From Centrapalus pauciflorus (taxonomy: Eukaryota > Streptophyta > Magnoliopsida > Asterales > Asteraceae), in NCBI GenBank assembly GCA_020465985.1, contig JAANYP010000395.1, positions 62,001 to 126,000 on the forward strand: DNA of 64,000 bases. Direction: 5' to 3'. The first letter of the stretch is position 1. Each line of letters starts with the position of its first letter. This document shows, in pieces, positions 34,101 to 44,695 of this stretch. The notes below the pieces were generated by a model. It searched no databases and was not told where the DNA came from. It saw only the letters and a program-made list of their open reading frames with translations. The translations under genes were made by a program, and so were the position numbers.

Positions 34101-34574
34101 TCACCAACATACTTAGACATTTGGATAACATCATCATCATTTCCTAATGCTTTAAGCCCAAAATCCAAATCACTATTAGGTATCAAATACTGGTAATATA
34201 TTGGAACTTCATCAAGGTAACGTAGTTGTTCCATTACCTCATGCATTTCATACACTGAAAATGCATCGATATCTACATCATCTACATAGCTTACCTTAGC
34301 CCCAACATATGACCTATTAGGAAATTTAGTAAACACACCACCGTGATGAACCTTAATCGAAAACATAGACTGATTGGTCCCTGTATTAAACATTAAAAAA
34401 CAGGGGAATCAATGAAAAAACTTTTATGAAAAGTTTCAGTTTTTTCCCAAAAATAATAACAGGCCATGAATACTATCGTATTTCTAAACAATACAAAGTG
34501 GTATTTCAGGATCAGAACATACCATAAAGCTGTTGCAAGTCGATTTCATAGTTTCCTTTGCGTAGTCTCCACAT
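31156..34574 (-). CDS. MULE transposase (mudrA-like, 4 exons), catalytic Asp replaced by Asn
   Basis: Predicted exons (minus): 34574-34523, 34380-32345, 32246-31997, 31913-31156; all introns are GT-AG and frame is kept, giving about 1031 residues. Domains: a PB1-like N-terminal region (MFSIKVHHGGVF to VYCEHG), a long acidic linker, the MuDR-type DNA-binding region (GQTFGSSKEVKQEI, CPWVLLVSK), the MULE catalytic domain (FLGLDGAFMKGPYPGQ with the first Asp; Glu in NNLCEVFNSKL), a SWIM zinc finger (CSCRKWEITGIPCKHAVAAMW) and a C-terminal zinc knuckle (CNKCNKKGHNSRTC). At the second catalytic position the usual SDRQKG reads SNRQK-G (codon AAT, exon 2 end), which should abolish cleavage. The short first exon is inferred from splice-site fit; a start at 34393 is the alternative. 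Confidence 0.85.
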
Positions 34575-34778
34575 TGTTTGTCTTTTTCGGGTTTTGATCG
34601 CCGGTCAGCTACAAATATGGAGGGAAGCAGATTGCTTTCGTTTTTTAGGGTTTCAGAAGAAGATGAACTGAGCTCAGGCCGAACGTAGAAAAATGGAGGG
34701 AAGCGAGGTAGAAGAAACTGTCAGATAGGGATCATCATTGCAAACTGGGAAAACTTAAACTATTACATCGCTTCATTA

Positions 34779-34963
34779 AGAGAGGACACCTAAAAAGACA
34801 GAAATACCCTTACTCTCAAACGGATATTTAGACGGACGTTAGGGAGAGGGACCAAAGGGGTAAAAGGTTTCGCTTTTTGGGACCGTTCGTGCAAAAAAAA
34901 AAGTTTGAGGGACCAAAAGGGTAAAAAGCCACAAACCACAGGGACCATTTGTGTAATTTACTC
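34779..34963 (-). repeat. MULE right terminal inverted repeat
   Basis: 185 bp, the inverted partner of 30050-30233; likely contains the transposase promoter. Ends 'gtgtaatttactc' before the target duplication. Confidence 0.95.
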
Positions 34964-34972
34964 TTTTTTTAA

Positions 34973-35583
34973 AGTACAAAAATAGTATTGTTGTTTATAC
35001 TATATATTATTTTTTCTAGTTTTGTAAACGGATATCAAAATTAGGTATTTTTTTATTATTTTTAAAAACATTTTCTTTTTAAAATTCATGTTATTTTAAT
35101 TGTTATAAATTAAGTTTTAATTTTACATTGACATAGTCTTTATGTATTCAATTATAATAAACAAAATATTATGAAATATTTTTATACAAATCGTGTACTA
35201 TTTTTGTTTTTCAAACATTCAATATTTTGTTATAGAACTTGAATTTATATTCAATATATTTTAATAATTTTTTTAACATGTAAAATGGTATTAGTTAGAT
35301 ACAACAAAAAATATTTCCGTTAAACCATACATGTAACATCCGGAACATAGCTTAGCATAATTAACAATCTAATGTAACTTTTATTATTGTTTAGCAATGT
35401 ATTAATCTTAAAGTAATAAATGTTAATTTTAAAGGTTGTTTATGCTATTTGTTACAAGTGAAGGTTAAGGGATGCAAAATGTCAATTTCCCTAACTCGTA
35501 ATAATTAAACAAGTGTAACTTACTAATCATCAAATGTTATCTGCTCATTTTATTTCTCATGCAAGAAACGAGTTTCAGACCAT
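34973..35583. other. AT-rich spacer
   Basis: No gene seen. The last bases are the target site of the LTR-X insertion; its flank may be part of the copia-3 interior. Confidence 0.5.
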
Positions 35584-35588
35584 CTCAC

Positions 35589-37465
35589 TGTAACACCGTC
35601 CCAATTCACATAAATGTCACGTCATCAAAATATCATAAGTGGCAATAACGCATAGAATTCATTTACACATGTTAGAGAATAATGCAAATCACTGATGATT
35701 TAAAACTTTAATACAAACAGTTAATAGTAGAGTCGTACCACGGACACATACAACTGAATAAATACACGAGTTACTGAGTACAAAGTTTCCAAAAACCCTA
35801 TCGACATGCAGTGCTAATGCGATCCTCATACAGTAACAATACAGTAATCCCAACATACAATGTCAGCATACAGTAGCAAATAACAAGTCCCCCAAGTAAC
35901 TATCGCTCCTACTTTGGCGGCTGCGGCTGCTGTTCCACTTTCTGACTCCCTGAACATGTTAGACTCGAAAACGTAAGCTGGGAAGCTCGTGAGTACGCGA
36001 GAGTTAGACTCTGCAGAATAAACACAGTATACAAGCACATAACACATAAATCACATATCTATCTGGATCACTGTCAATCAACAACACATCTCACGTATGA
36101 TCATGAGAAAGCATGAGATCTAGAGCCCTGTATACATAATTCCTGTGGGGACACTTCCCCCGCTATCAAACCGCATGCAGCAGTAGTTAGCAAATCCCTA
36201 TCGCTTAGGAGCAACCTGGCTACAGGACCTGCCGTTTATATACGCGCTCAAAACTGGATAGGGACAGTCAGCCCGCGCGATCACCCATCGCGAATCACCG
36301 TACGTATGGAACTCATCACGGACACCCTCGAATGGATCTCATCTCATGCACATGAAACACGTATAATAGGAATGATCATCATACCTGGGGTTCATGTCTC
36401 TCTCTCATACACAATACACAATAGCTGCACAGCTAAGACCCAAAAAAGAGGCGCGCATTTGCAAAAGAACTCGAGTACTCACCTGATTACCCTGATCAAC
36501 TCGCCGAACCTTGTGTTCCCTGATTTGTCCCGGCTTGCTGTTTGCTCGTCCCTGTGAACACACGGATCCCATAATTCAAACCCAACAAACATACATAACA
36601 GACTCATACATTGATCCCATATCTGAATTGGACCCCAACAATAACCCCAAAATGGACTCCAAAGGCCAAACAGAAACCGGCCCAAAATACTCTGATCGCG
36701 GCCCGCACTTGTCCATCGCGGTTGCGCTCACGATCGCGGTTGCGCTGACCATCACGGCTCGCGCCCTTGATCTCGGCCATACTCGACCCGCACTGCCACA
36801 AGTCCAATCGTCGTCGCGCTCAGGGGATTGTGACCGCGCTCTTGGGCGAGCATGTCTTCCCCTGTTCGTCGCTCATGGCTGTCCAAGGGCCATTTTACCC
36901 CACTAATCTGATTTCTAACACGTGTTAAGCTTACAAAACCAACGTATAACTCTACCCTACAGGCTTTTAGCCGATTTTCACAATTCAACAACATATAACT
37001 CAAATTTCAGAAGCCAAAATCAATGATTTCTTACCTTGATAACCAAAGAACACAAAGGTAGTGAAAGTCCCTGATCAATCCACATTTGTTGCCCTTTTCT
37101 TGCTGCTGATTACTCCAGAACACACACACACACACACAATACACAATTCTGTTTTCTAAAACAAGGAAAGGAAGAAGGGAGTTCAAATGAAGCCGTATAT
37201 ATAACGTTTCTATTTTTAGCAACCCCATACCCAATAACACGAACCCGATATCGTATTATCAATGTTAATATCAACTCAACCCATTTAATCTCGTGATCTC
37301 ATAAATATAATTAATCCACTAACATTATAAACCGGTGCCACGTCTATCGCAATCCCGACACGTATAAATTCACTACTCGAGATATAATTGGACCAACGCA
37401 ATAATAACAAGATAATAATCCACTAAATTAAATCCACGTACCAGGTCTGAAAATGGGGTGTTACA
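35589..37465 (-). mobile_element. Solo LTR 'LTR-X' (1,877 bp)
   Basis: Begins tgtaacacc and ends ggtgttaca (terminal inverted bases), flanked by CTCAC at 35584-35588 and 37466-37470. The minus strand start TGTAACACCCCATTTTCAG is the style of Ty3/gypsy LTRs in this plant group, so minus orientation is likely. No internal region, hence solo. It contains a TATATAAA (minus) near 36236-36243 and a GC-rich run of five ATCGCGG-like boxes at 36695-36776. Open frames within it are unsupported. Confidence 0.88.
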
Positions 37466-37470
37466 CTCAC

Positions 37471-38533
37471 TCTAAAACTCTTCAACTCTACAATTTCTTC
37501 ACAAATTCCTGATTATACTTCAAGATTCATGTTGCAAGAACTTCAATTAGTGATAATCAATAGGATTCTTGCATCAATCCAAGGTAATTTCATCTTGAAT
37601 TCGTATTATGTTGTATATATGAACCTACGGTTTCCAGGAAGTTCAGAGAACTTCAATCACCATTCAAACATCAAATTGAAGCTTATAACTTTCATAAAAG
37701 CTCAATATAATCATATGCATGTGATAGTTTTGGGTTTAATTGATGAATTATGTCAAGAACATGAAACAAAGTCAAAGTTGAAAAAATAATAGGAAGTCTA
37801 TATGTTTATAGGTTGTATGTATGCCGAGACTAGTGTATGTGTACCGCGAGTCTATAAGACTCGTGGGTGGGGGTCATTGTTTGGTTGAATGATTTGGCTT
37901 TGATCATTGTTCTTGTTTGCTTGATTCACAAACATCATAATCACTCTTGATCCTTTCTATTTTCTGCTTAAACCCGGAACATGTTATACATAGTGTGTTA
38001 GTGTGCAAGAGTGTGACCACGAGACATATAGTCTCGGGGTAGGAGGTGGACATGGTGATATTTGTTTCTTTGTTCTATAAAAGCATTAAGTGTGTGTGTT
38101 TGATGCTTTATAATTAATAGAAACAACAACAACAACAACAACAACAAAGAGATAGAGAGAGAGAGGGAGGGAGTGTATGTATGTGTGTGTGTGTGTGTGC
38201 ACGTGGTGGTGATGTGGTATTGCTTTGGTGTCCCAGCCCCAAGGCCTTAGTCACTCGGCCTTAGGTCTTGTTTTATAGGACCTCAAAACATATGTGCTTA
38301 TATGTGTGTTTAATATAAAGACCCCGAGTTAGTCTCGGGGTAGTCCTCATTCAAACATAAAACAAGAATGTTAGATTTGGGAGTTGTGTTTTATGTTTAA
38401 TATAAAACAACAAGTTCATAAAGTGTGTTTGTGTTTAAGACATTGACTTGCATTTAGATTTGTTGGGTACAAGATTGTGTAGAGTTGAAATTAATTTTAC
38501 TTATAATAATTGTTTCATCTCTAAAGGGGAGAT
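37471..38533 (+). other. Copia-3 interior, 3' end region with hairpins and polypurine tract
   Basis: No recognisable protein; the best frames are under 90 codons. Three hairpins share a GAGTCT/GAGAC core: 37847-37863 (7-bp stem), 38020-38036 (6-bp) and 38321-38341 (8-bp). An (AAC)n plus GA/GT microsatellite lies at 38121-38200. It ends in AAAGGGGAGAT (38524-38533), a polypurine tract, directly before an LTR. Duplicated at 57773-58850. Confidence 0.65.
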
Positions 38534-38837
38534 TGTTAGGTATAAATATTAAATAGAGATGAAAACAATTATATTGTATAAGTTCAGGGGTTGATTTTGT
38601 AAATACACAATACTTTGTATTGTGTATATAAATAGTGGTGTATGTGGTACTGTGAATGAGGGTATGCAGAAAACAACACATACACACATCAGAAAAAGAG
38701 TGTTGTGTAAGAATTGAAGAACTTCATGTAATATTCTCTTCTACTCTTAATCAAGCATTTGGTTCTATGTGTTATGTGATAATTGTTCATATGATTCTGT
38801 TTATTGTTAAATGAATTGCAAGAAATGTGAATTATCA
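38534..38837 (+). repeat. Copia-3 LTR, unit 1 copy (304 bp)
   Basis: TG...CA ends (tgttaggtat ... aattatca). TATA box TATATAAATA at 38625-38634, overlapped by a 10-bp stem (38603-38612 / 38618-38627, loop ctttg). A polypurine tract abuts on the left and a tRNA-Met primer site on the right, so interior sequence lies on both sides. Confidence 0.85.
38625..38634 (+). promoter_or_regulatory. TATA box of copia-3 LTR
   Basis: TATATAAATA, preceded by a perfect inverted repeat; same in unit 2 near 58942-58951. Inferred promoter. Confidence 0.55.
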
Positions 38838-38839
38838 TT

Positions 38840-38852
38840 TGGTATCAGAGCC
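38840..38852 (+). other. Primer binding site of copia-3 (unit 1)
   Basis: TGGTATCAGAGCC, two bases after the LTR; complementary to initiator tRNA-Met 3' end. Shows plus-strand transcription. Confidence 0.88.
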
Positions 38853-39436
38853 AAATATGGCTGAATTTGAGTGAATTTTGAATCTGAAAATTGAATTTTA
38901 CGAACATTGTTACATTCTTATATGTTCGAAAATTTGAAAATTTCTTATGGGTTTTGGATCAATGGATGAAATGAGTTGAAAATTGGATCGAAGGTGCGGT
39001 TTATAAGGACGATTTGATTGTCATAAGCATCAGAATTTAATTCCAAACACACAAGATTTAATTTGGATTTTTACTAACTTTTTGAAAAAGTGTGTGTTCT
39101 TGAGGTTTTTTATATCGATTTTTGGTTTTTAATCTGAAATTAGCCAAAGTTGTTTTGCAAAAATTGTTTGTGTGTGAAAACCGCAGCTTCAATTCTAATC
39201 TGGAATCAATTCGTGGATTTTTGTTGAAAATTGAATTTTTGAACTTGATTTTTGAAATATTCTGTTAAAGCTCGAGCAAAGATAAATTCATAGTGTTAAT
39301 TGAGTTTTAAAAGACGCATTCGAGTTTGGTTCATTTGATATTCGAGTTGTATACTTCTTGATCGAGTTTGGTCATATTGTAATTCGAGTTTTATAACTCT
39401 TTCATCGAGTTTGGTTCTTTTTGTTTCGAGTTTATT
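38853..39436 (+). other. Copia-3 5' leader, unit 1 (truncated by the duplication junction)
   Basis: Non-coding leader; matches 59170-59754. Its last 120 bases hold the first six TTCGAGTTT boxes of the 21-bp array before the breakpoint. Confidence 0.75.
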
Positions 39437-39896
39437 GCGGCTGCTGTTCCACTTTCTGACTCCCTGAACATGTTAGACTCAAAAACGTAAGCTGGGAAGC
39501 TCGTGAATACACGAGTAGACTCTGCAGAATAAACACAGTATACAAGCACATAACACATAACACATAAATCACATATCTATCTGGATCACTGTCAATCAAC
39601 AACACATCTCACGTATGATCATGAGAAAGCATGAGATCTGGAGCCCTGTATACATAATTCCTGTGGGGACACTTCCCCCGCTATCAAACCGCATGCAACA
39701 GTAGTTAGCAAATCCCTATCGCTTAGGAGCAACCTGGCTACAAGACCTGCCGTTTATATACGCGCTGAAAACTGGATAGGGACAGTCAGCCCGCGCGATC
39801 ACCCATCGCGAATCACCGTCCGTATGGAACTCATCACGGACACCCTGGAATGGATCTCATCTCAAGCACATGAAACACGTATAATAGGAATGATCA
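39437..39896 (-). repeat. LTR-X second copy, left piece (unit 2 of the tandem duplication)
   Basis: Matches 35924-36384 with a few substitutions. The beginning of the LTR is missing because the duplication starts inside it. Continues at 56670 after the Athila insertion. Confidence 0.9.
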
Positions 39897-41631
39897 TGAT
39901 GTGCCGCTAGCACACCTTAATTTTAATTAAGAAATGGAAATAAATAAACTAGAACTAGCGGACAAATAGGCAAGTATTACCTATCGTATACTAGTATAGC
40001 TTACGTAAGTCCGGATATCGAACTCAGGGACAATCTGGTGGAATGATGATAATAAGTCGTCGGTTAATAATTAGCTATGTATTTAAATTGGTTTAACTAT
40101 AAAAAATCTAAATTAATGACTAAAGATTTACCAAAACTACACACACAATCCTAAGGAATTGATTACTAAGATTCTTGATAAAAGGAAACATGTAATCAAA
40201 TGGGATCACTCCCCCTAGACATCAGATAAACGATTTAACGCGCAAATCGGATAATATAATAGTTATGATTACGAAGCAACAAACACACAAATCTCTAAGT
40301 TATGTTTGATACTAATTTATCATAACAACCAATATCATATCCACTCAAATCTCTTATACATGAATACAATATCGATTATTTAACGTATGAACAATGATCA
40401 TCTAGCTATATAGATCTCTCACTATAGCACAATAATCCGATAACTCACGACGTGAACACGAAAACCTCTTTTAAATGTTCAAAACTTGAGTTATGCAAAT
40501 CCGAATGTTCACAACAAGATTACGTCTTTTGAAAGATTATTTGGTTAAAAACCAAATACATAAAATTCATGCTATATTCTCATAAACACATAAATCCCCT
40601 CTCATATTATGAAAACACCGATTAAACCTACTCTTTCACCATCTCTAGTAGAAAGATTCAACCTCACCAAGGTGTTTGGTTTATCAAAAACAAATACCAA
40701 CTATTTCGAACTCTCGTTATGGAAATAATAAAGCATTCATAGCAAGTTTAACAAGTCTAAACATAATAACAAGATTTTCATTCAAAATACGCAAACTTCG
40801 ATATATCATCCGATTACATACAAATATAAATCATCCAATGTCTAGGGTTTGCTACCCAAATGATTACATAGCAAAACTACTCCATGCTAATGGAGTAAAA
40901 CACCATCATACAATAAGCAAGCATTTCAAATATTAAGATGAACTTAAATACAAGAAAAACTCCCCTAATAACGTATGTTGATGAAGATGCAATCCTTTAA
41001 GACAAAACTCCAAGATAGATGCCTTCCTTGCCTTCCTTCTTCCTCAAGAAATCAGAGAATATGTGTATGAAAAATTTGGTAAAATTTCGTCCCCCATTAA
41101 ATGAGCAGAATCTTCCTTTTATAGGCTGGAGAGAACTCGCCGAGTACAGGGGATGAACTCGCCGAGTACATGTGTTGTCAGCTCCTGATTCCATCTCAAA
41201 CTGGGTGAACTCGCCGAGTAGTGTACATGAACTCGCCGAGTTCATGTGTTGTCGACACCCTATTTGATCTGGCAATTATCAGGAATATTCAGAATTAATC
41301 AGAATTCAGGTGAACTCGCCGAGAATGAGATGAACTCGCCGAGTTCTTCTTTTGAGTTTGGTTCTGGAAGTGGGCGAACTCGCCGAGTATGGATGGGAAC
41401 TCGCCGAGTTCTGAGTAGGTTGGACTTTCTGTTCTTGTGTGAACTCGCCGAGTTTGTGCGGGAACTCGCCGAGTTCTCTCTGTTTCAGCTCCTTTCACTC
41501 CAATTTATTCAACCAACACCTGAAATGACAACATACACCTATAAGATCGAGTTTGGGACGAAAATCAACCAAAAAGCTATGCAAAACACGAGATATCGTC
41601 CGATAAAACATGTACAAATTGGACGATATCA
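39897..41631 (-). repeat. 3' LTR of Athila-type element
   Basis: Begins tgatgtgccgctagc and ends gatatca. Contains ten ACTCG-N-CGAGT dyads at 41135-41474 and a TATAAAAGG (minus) at about 41115-41124. Confidence 0.93.
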
Positions 41632-43213
41632 AACATTCCCACACTTAACCTTTGCTTGTCCTCAAGCAACTCTTACACAAGCATATATATAGACTTGAAA
41701 TTGAGAACGCATAATAACTCGACAACTTTTGACAAAGAAAGAAAATCCTAAGGCATTTCCGACTTAACCGAACACATAGCTAGGAAAACAAAAATAACTT
41801 CAAGAACCAATTAAAACATAAAGTAGGGATAGAAGCTAAACATCCTAAACTTTTTGAGAACAAAATAAACATGGCAGAAACTCACTAAATGAACACTCAA
41901 CCCTCGTGTTTAGGTTGACAAAGTCTCTCAATTGTAACACATTGAAATATGCATGAACATAAGCTTGCTAGAACCTCAAATCTACAACACTCGATCAAGA
42001 ACTAAGCGAAAATTAAGAGGGATTGAAAAGGGTAAGGAAAAGAGGGAAAAAGACTGAAAGAAAAGAAAGAGAGCGGCTAAAAACACGATAAACGGCTCGA
42101 CTGGAAAACTTTTCTTTTCCAACAAAAGTCGAACAATACATTAGATACTTTTATCTTGACAATAATTTAGCAAATGCCTCTATAAGACTTTCTTATTTGC
42201 TATACTTTCTTTCGATATTTTTTTTTTCGACGTGGACTTTGCCCATAATAACCTAACAACGGCCACCTCAACAATAAAGGCATACGCTCTTTTCTTGAAT
42301 TAACGGCAATTGGGTTAGGAAAGAAAACAAACGGGAAAATTGGAAAAGGAAAAGGAAGCCAAAAGAAAGGCTTCGTAAATGCGTCTATCATACAACCGCC
42401 TAAAACTTGATCATTGTGTTTCCGAGATGAATCGCAAAAGCAAGTTCTAACATGCATACAACAACTGACAATATCACACATAAAACCAAACGAATTGTGA
42501 GCACCTAGATCATATACACTTAAAGCTCAATAAGGCACAAACGCTCACGAATGAAAGTTCTTGGTTGGGTTAAAATGTGCAAGCCATGCTAATTTTGAAA
42601 ACAAACCTTTTATCAATGAGTTTCTTTTATTCCTAAACATGCTTAAATGGAAATCAAAAAATTTTTTTTGCCTAAAAATATGAACAAATAAGAAAGAAAT
42701 GCCACAAGATTTTCATTCTAACAAGAGATGCGATGTGTGATAAACTATAAAAATGCTTGACATAAGAATTACTCGAGAACCATCAATGGTTCGATTATTC
42801 CCACACTTGACAAAAAAAAACATTGCCCTCAATGTAATAAACAAGTAAAAGAGCACGTAAAGCAATGATAAAAGCAAGTGGGTCGAGAAATCTCCCTGAA
42901 TTGCAAGAAGGGAGAACTCCAGAAGTGATGAACCGGAAGGCGCACCAACTTGGACAAAATCTGTGCAAGAAAGAAATATAACGCAAGACATGCATAAACA
43001 AGAATATTAAGCAACCATAAGAACAGAAATTAAAAACCTAAGCATTAGTAACAATATAAAAAAAATAAAAGTACTGGCAAATAAGAAATAAATAACAAAG
43101 TGCAGAAAAAGAAAAATTGTTCAAGGGCATCACGCCTGTATAGTACAGACAATCAAATAAATAAAGGGGGAATCAAATACAAGTCCGTCAACAAAAAGCA
43201 ACAAAACTGGGAG
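41632..43213 (-). other. Athila region between env-like ORF and 3' LTR
   Basis: About 1.6 kb without a credible gene. Next to the LTR the minus strand reads TAAGTGTGGGAATG, the likely polypurine tract (41632-41646). Confidence 0.7.
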
Positions 43214-44695
43214 TCAATCATCTTCGGGCGGCGGCGGGGGATACTGGCGTGCGTCCCATGGCATGTAAGGAAAATACTGATATGGGGACGGGGCAGGAGG
43301 CTGCTGAAGCTGGTACTCGGGAGGCTGGACACTAAAGAGACTGTCTACGGACGTCTGAATATGTTGCAGGTAACGTCTTGTCTCTTGGACCTGCTGATTA
43401 TACACCGACCCGAAGTGGTCGGTGTTGCTGAGGTTCTGCCGGAGCAGATGATTCTGCTCCTGCAGCAGGCCGTAGTTTTCCTCAAGCCTATCCCGGTCTA
43501 AAGTCATGTGAGCAAAACAGTCATCCAGGCGATCAAACCTAGCATCCCAAGGATAGGGGCCCGGGCCGAAATTAAAGTAAGATGACTGGGATGATTCCGG
43601 CTGCTGTTGTGGCTCTTGCTGCTGCTGCTGTCGCTGGGGAGGAACATAGTTCGGGGGAAGGACCGTGCACATCAGTATCAGCTCTTCGCGTCCCATAGGC
43701 ATCTGCGAGACCTTGGCTCGCCGGAAGTATAACTCATCCGTGTCTCCCGCCGGATCGCTCTCTCTGAGCCCTCGGAGCACCGAGAGGGTTAGCAAATTAA
43801 ACGATTGAGCCAGGCGGGTAATAAACCGCCCGCCGCATACGGCGCTGGCTCCAGTGCGACCCGTGGCGACGTGCAAAAAATACACCGCCAACTGGTAAGG
43901 GAGGGACACGAATTCTTCCGGATGAAGAAGGGAGTAAAGTAACCAAAGGTCAGGCTTTGTAATTTTTTCCTGACCCTCCTTCCTAATGAAGCCGTCAACA
44001 GTGATGAAACGATGAAGAAGTCGATGGAAGGGATCGCGAAGCTTGGACTCGTAGGCCCGTGATACATTGTAGTTACCCAAGGCGATATCGCCCCAGAAAC
44101 CGGCATAATCAAAAGTCGCTGGTGCCTTCCTAATCCCCACAGACAGGTAGTCATCAAAATCCGGATTTCGGACATCTGAATCCGAGTAAAGATCCAAACG
44201 CCGACACAGCTCTAGCACAGACATAGCTCGGCTCGCTCCCCCGAGCCTAAAACGGATGGTGTCCCGGGCCTTTATATTTGTGATGGCCTCGCTAAAAGAG
44301 TATGTCGAGAAGAATTTTAAGCATAACTCGGCATACACGGGCTCTCTTATATTGACAAGATTAAACCAGGCCCGGGATGTGAATGCTCCATGCACAACAG
44401 AAAACGTGGCCTCCAATCGCTCCGGGAGGTTAGGACGGGGCGGATCGCATTGAACCCGACCCAGGAAGTCCCAATTCAGGTACCTCCCTGAGTCGAGTTC
44501 TCGACTCGCCAGGCTAAGAAGCAGCTCCCGATATTCCCGCCTTTGTGCATTCGGGACTCCAGAAAAAGTCAAATACGGATGATTGGGGTTGTAAATCATC
44601 CGCACTTGTAGTTCCTCGTTACCGGAGTCCGAATCCGGGGAGGGTGCCCGTTGGCGAGAGGTACTTGCTCGACCACGTTTTGGTGCGCCCGACAT
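43214..44695 (-). CDS. Athila env-like protein (ATHILA ORF-1 family)
   Basis: 493 codons from the likely start at 44695 (MSGAPKRGRAST); the frame is open 29 codons further, but TGATACAG just before the ATG looks like a splice acceptor. The region AFTSRAWFNLVNIREPVYAE ... FFSTYSF ... DTIRFRLGGASRAMSVLELC is the conserved core of the ATHILA ORF-1 family. Later parts are an AVYFLHVATGRTG block, a Gln-rich stretch (residues about 360-385), a short coiled coil and a Pro/Tyr-rich tail. I see no signal peptide or clear membrane helix, so a true envelope role is doubtful. Position 3' of pol fits Athila. It is intact, unlike gag, and has a candidate promoter of its own at 45927-46238. Confidence 0.8.
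   Translation of the reverse strand: MSGAPKRGRASTSRQRAPSPDSDSGNEELQVRMIYNPNHPYLTFSGVPNAQRREYRELLLSLASRELDSGRYLNWDFLGRVQCDPPRPNLPERLEATFSVVHGAFTSRAWFNLVNIREPVYAELCLKFFSTYSFSEAITNIKARDTIRFRLGGASRAMSVLELCRRLDLYSDSDVRNPDFDDYLSVGIRKAPATFDYAGFWGDIALGNYNVSRAYESKLRDPFHRLLHRFITVDGFIRKEGQEKITKPDLWLLYSLLHPEEFVSLPYQLAVYFLHVATGRTGASAVCGGRFITRLAQSFNLLTLSVLRGLRESDPAGDTDELYFRRAKVSQMPMGREELILMCTVLPPNYVPPQRQQQQQEPQQQPESSQSSYFNFGPGPYPWDARFDRLDDCFAHMTLDRDRLEENYGLLQEQNHLLRQNLSNTDHFGSVYNQQVQETRRYLQHIQTSVDSLFSVQPPEYQLQQPPAPSPYQYFPYMPWDARQYPPPPPEDD

Larger units (their letters stand above)
30050..34963 (-). mobile_element. Complete Mutator-like element (MULE) with long TIRs
   Basis: 4,914 bp bounded by a perfect 9-bp target duplication TTTTTTTAA (30041-30049 and 34964-34972). 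Terminal inverted repeats 30050-30233 and 34779-34963 match except for one substitution and one base of indel in an A/T run. Inside, a transposase gene (minus, four exons) and a small GRF zinc-finger gene (plus, two exons) point toward each other, as mudrA and mudrB do in maize MuDR. Structure is complete, but the transposase has a changed catalytic residue. Confidence 0.96.
35924..39436 (+). repeat. Tandem duplication, unit 1 (3,513 bp)
   Basis: Runs from inside LTR-X (cggctgctgttcc) to the TTCGAGTTT array (gtttattg). The junction at 39436/39437 joins the array straight to the LTR-X interior, with only TG as shared bases. Unit 2 begins at 39437 and ends at 59754, where the sequence continues past the breakpoint. 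The units differ by roughly 2% by eye. Confidence 0.9.

Noticed and set aside
36511..36906. 131-codon frame in LTR-X
   Set aside because: LTR sequence with no domain; the homologous unit 2 frame differs in length and start.
37529..37789. 86-codon frame (MLQELQLVIINRILA) repeated at 57755-58111
   Set aside because: Kept between units only because of recent duplication; no domain or family recognised.
38840..38852. TGGTATCAGAGCC as part of a tRNA gene
   Set aside because: Only the tRNA 3'-end complement is present; it is a primer binding site. No full tRNA or rRNA gene was seen in the window.
41246..41692. 148-codon frame in the Athila LTR with RRV/EFA repeats
   Set aside because: Produced by the ACTCG-N-CGAGT sites in U3; the same frame is shorter in the other LTR (56368-56664) because of an indel or stop.
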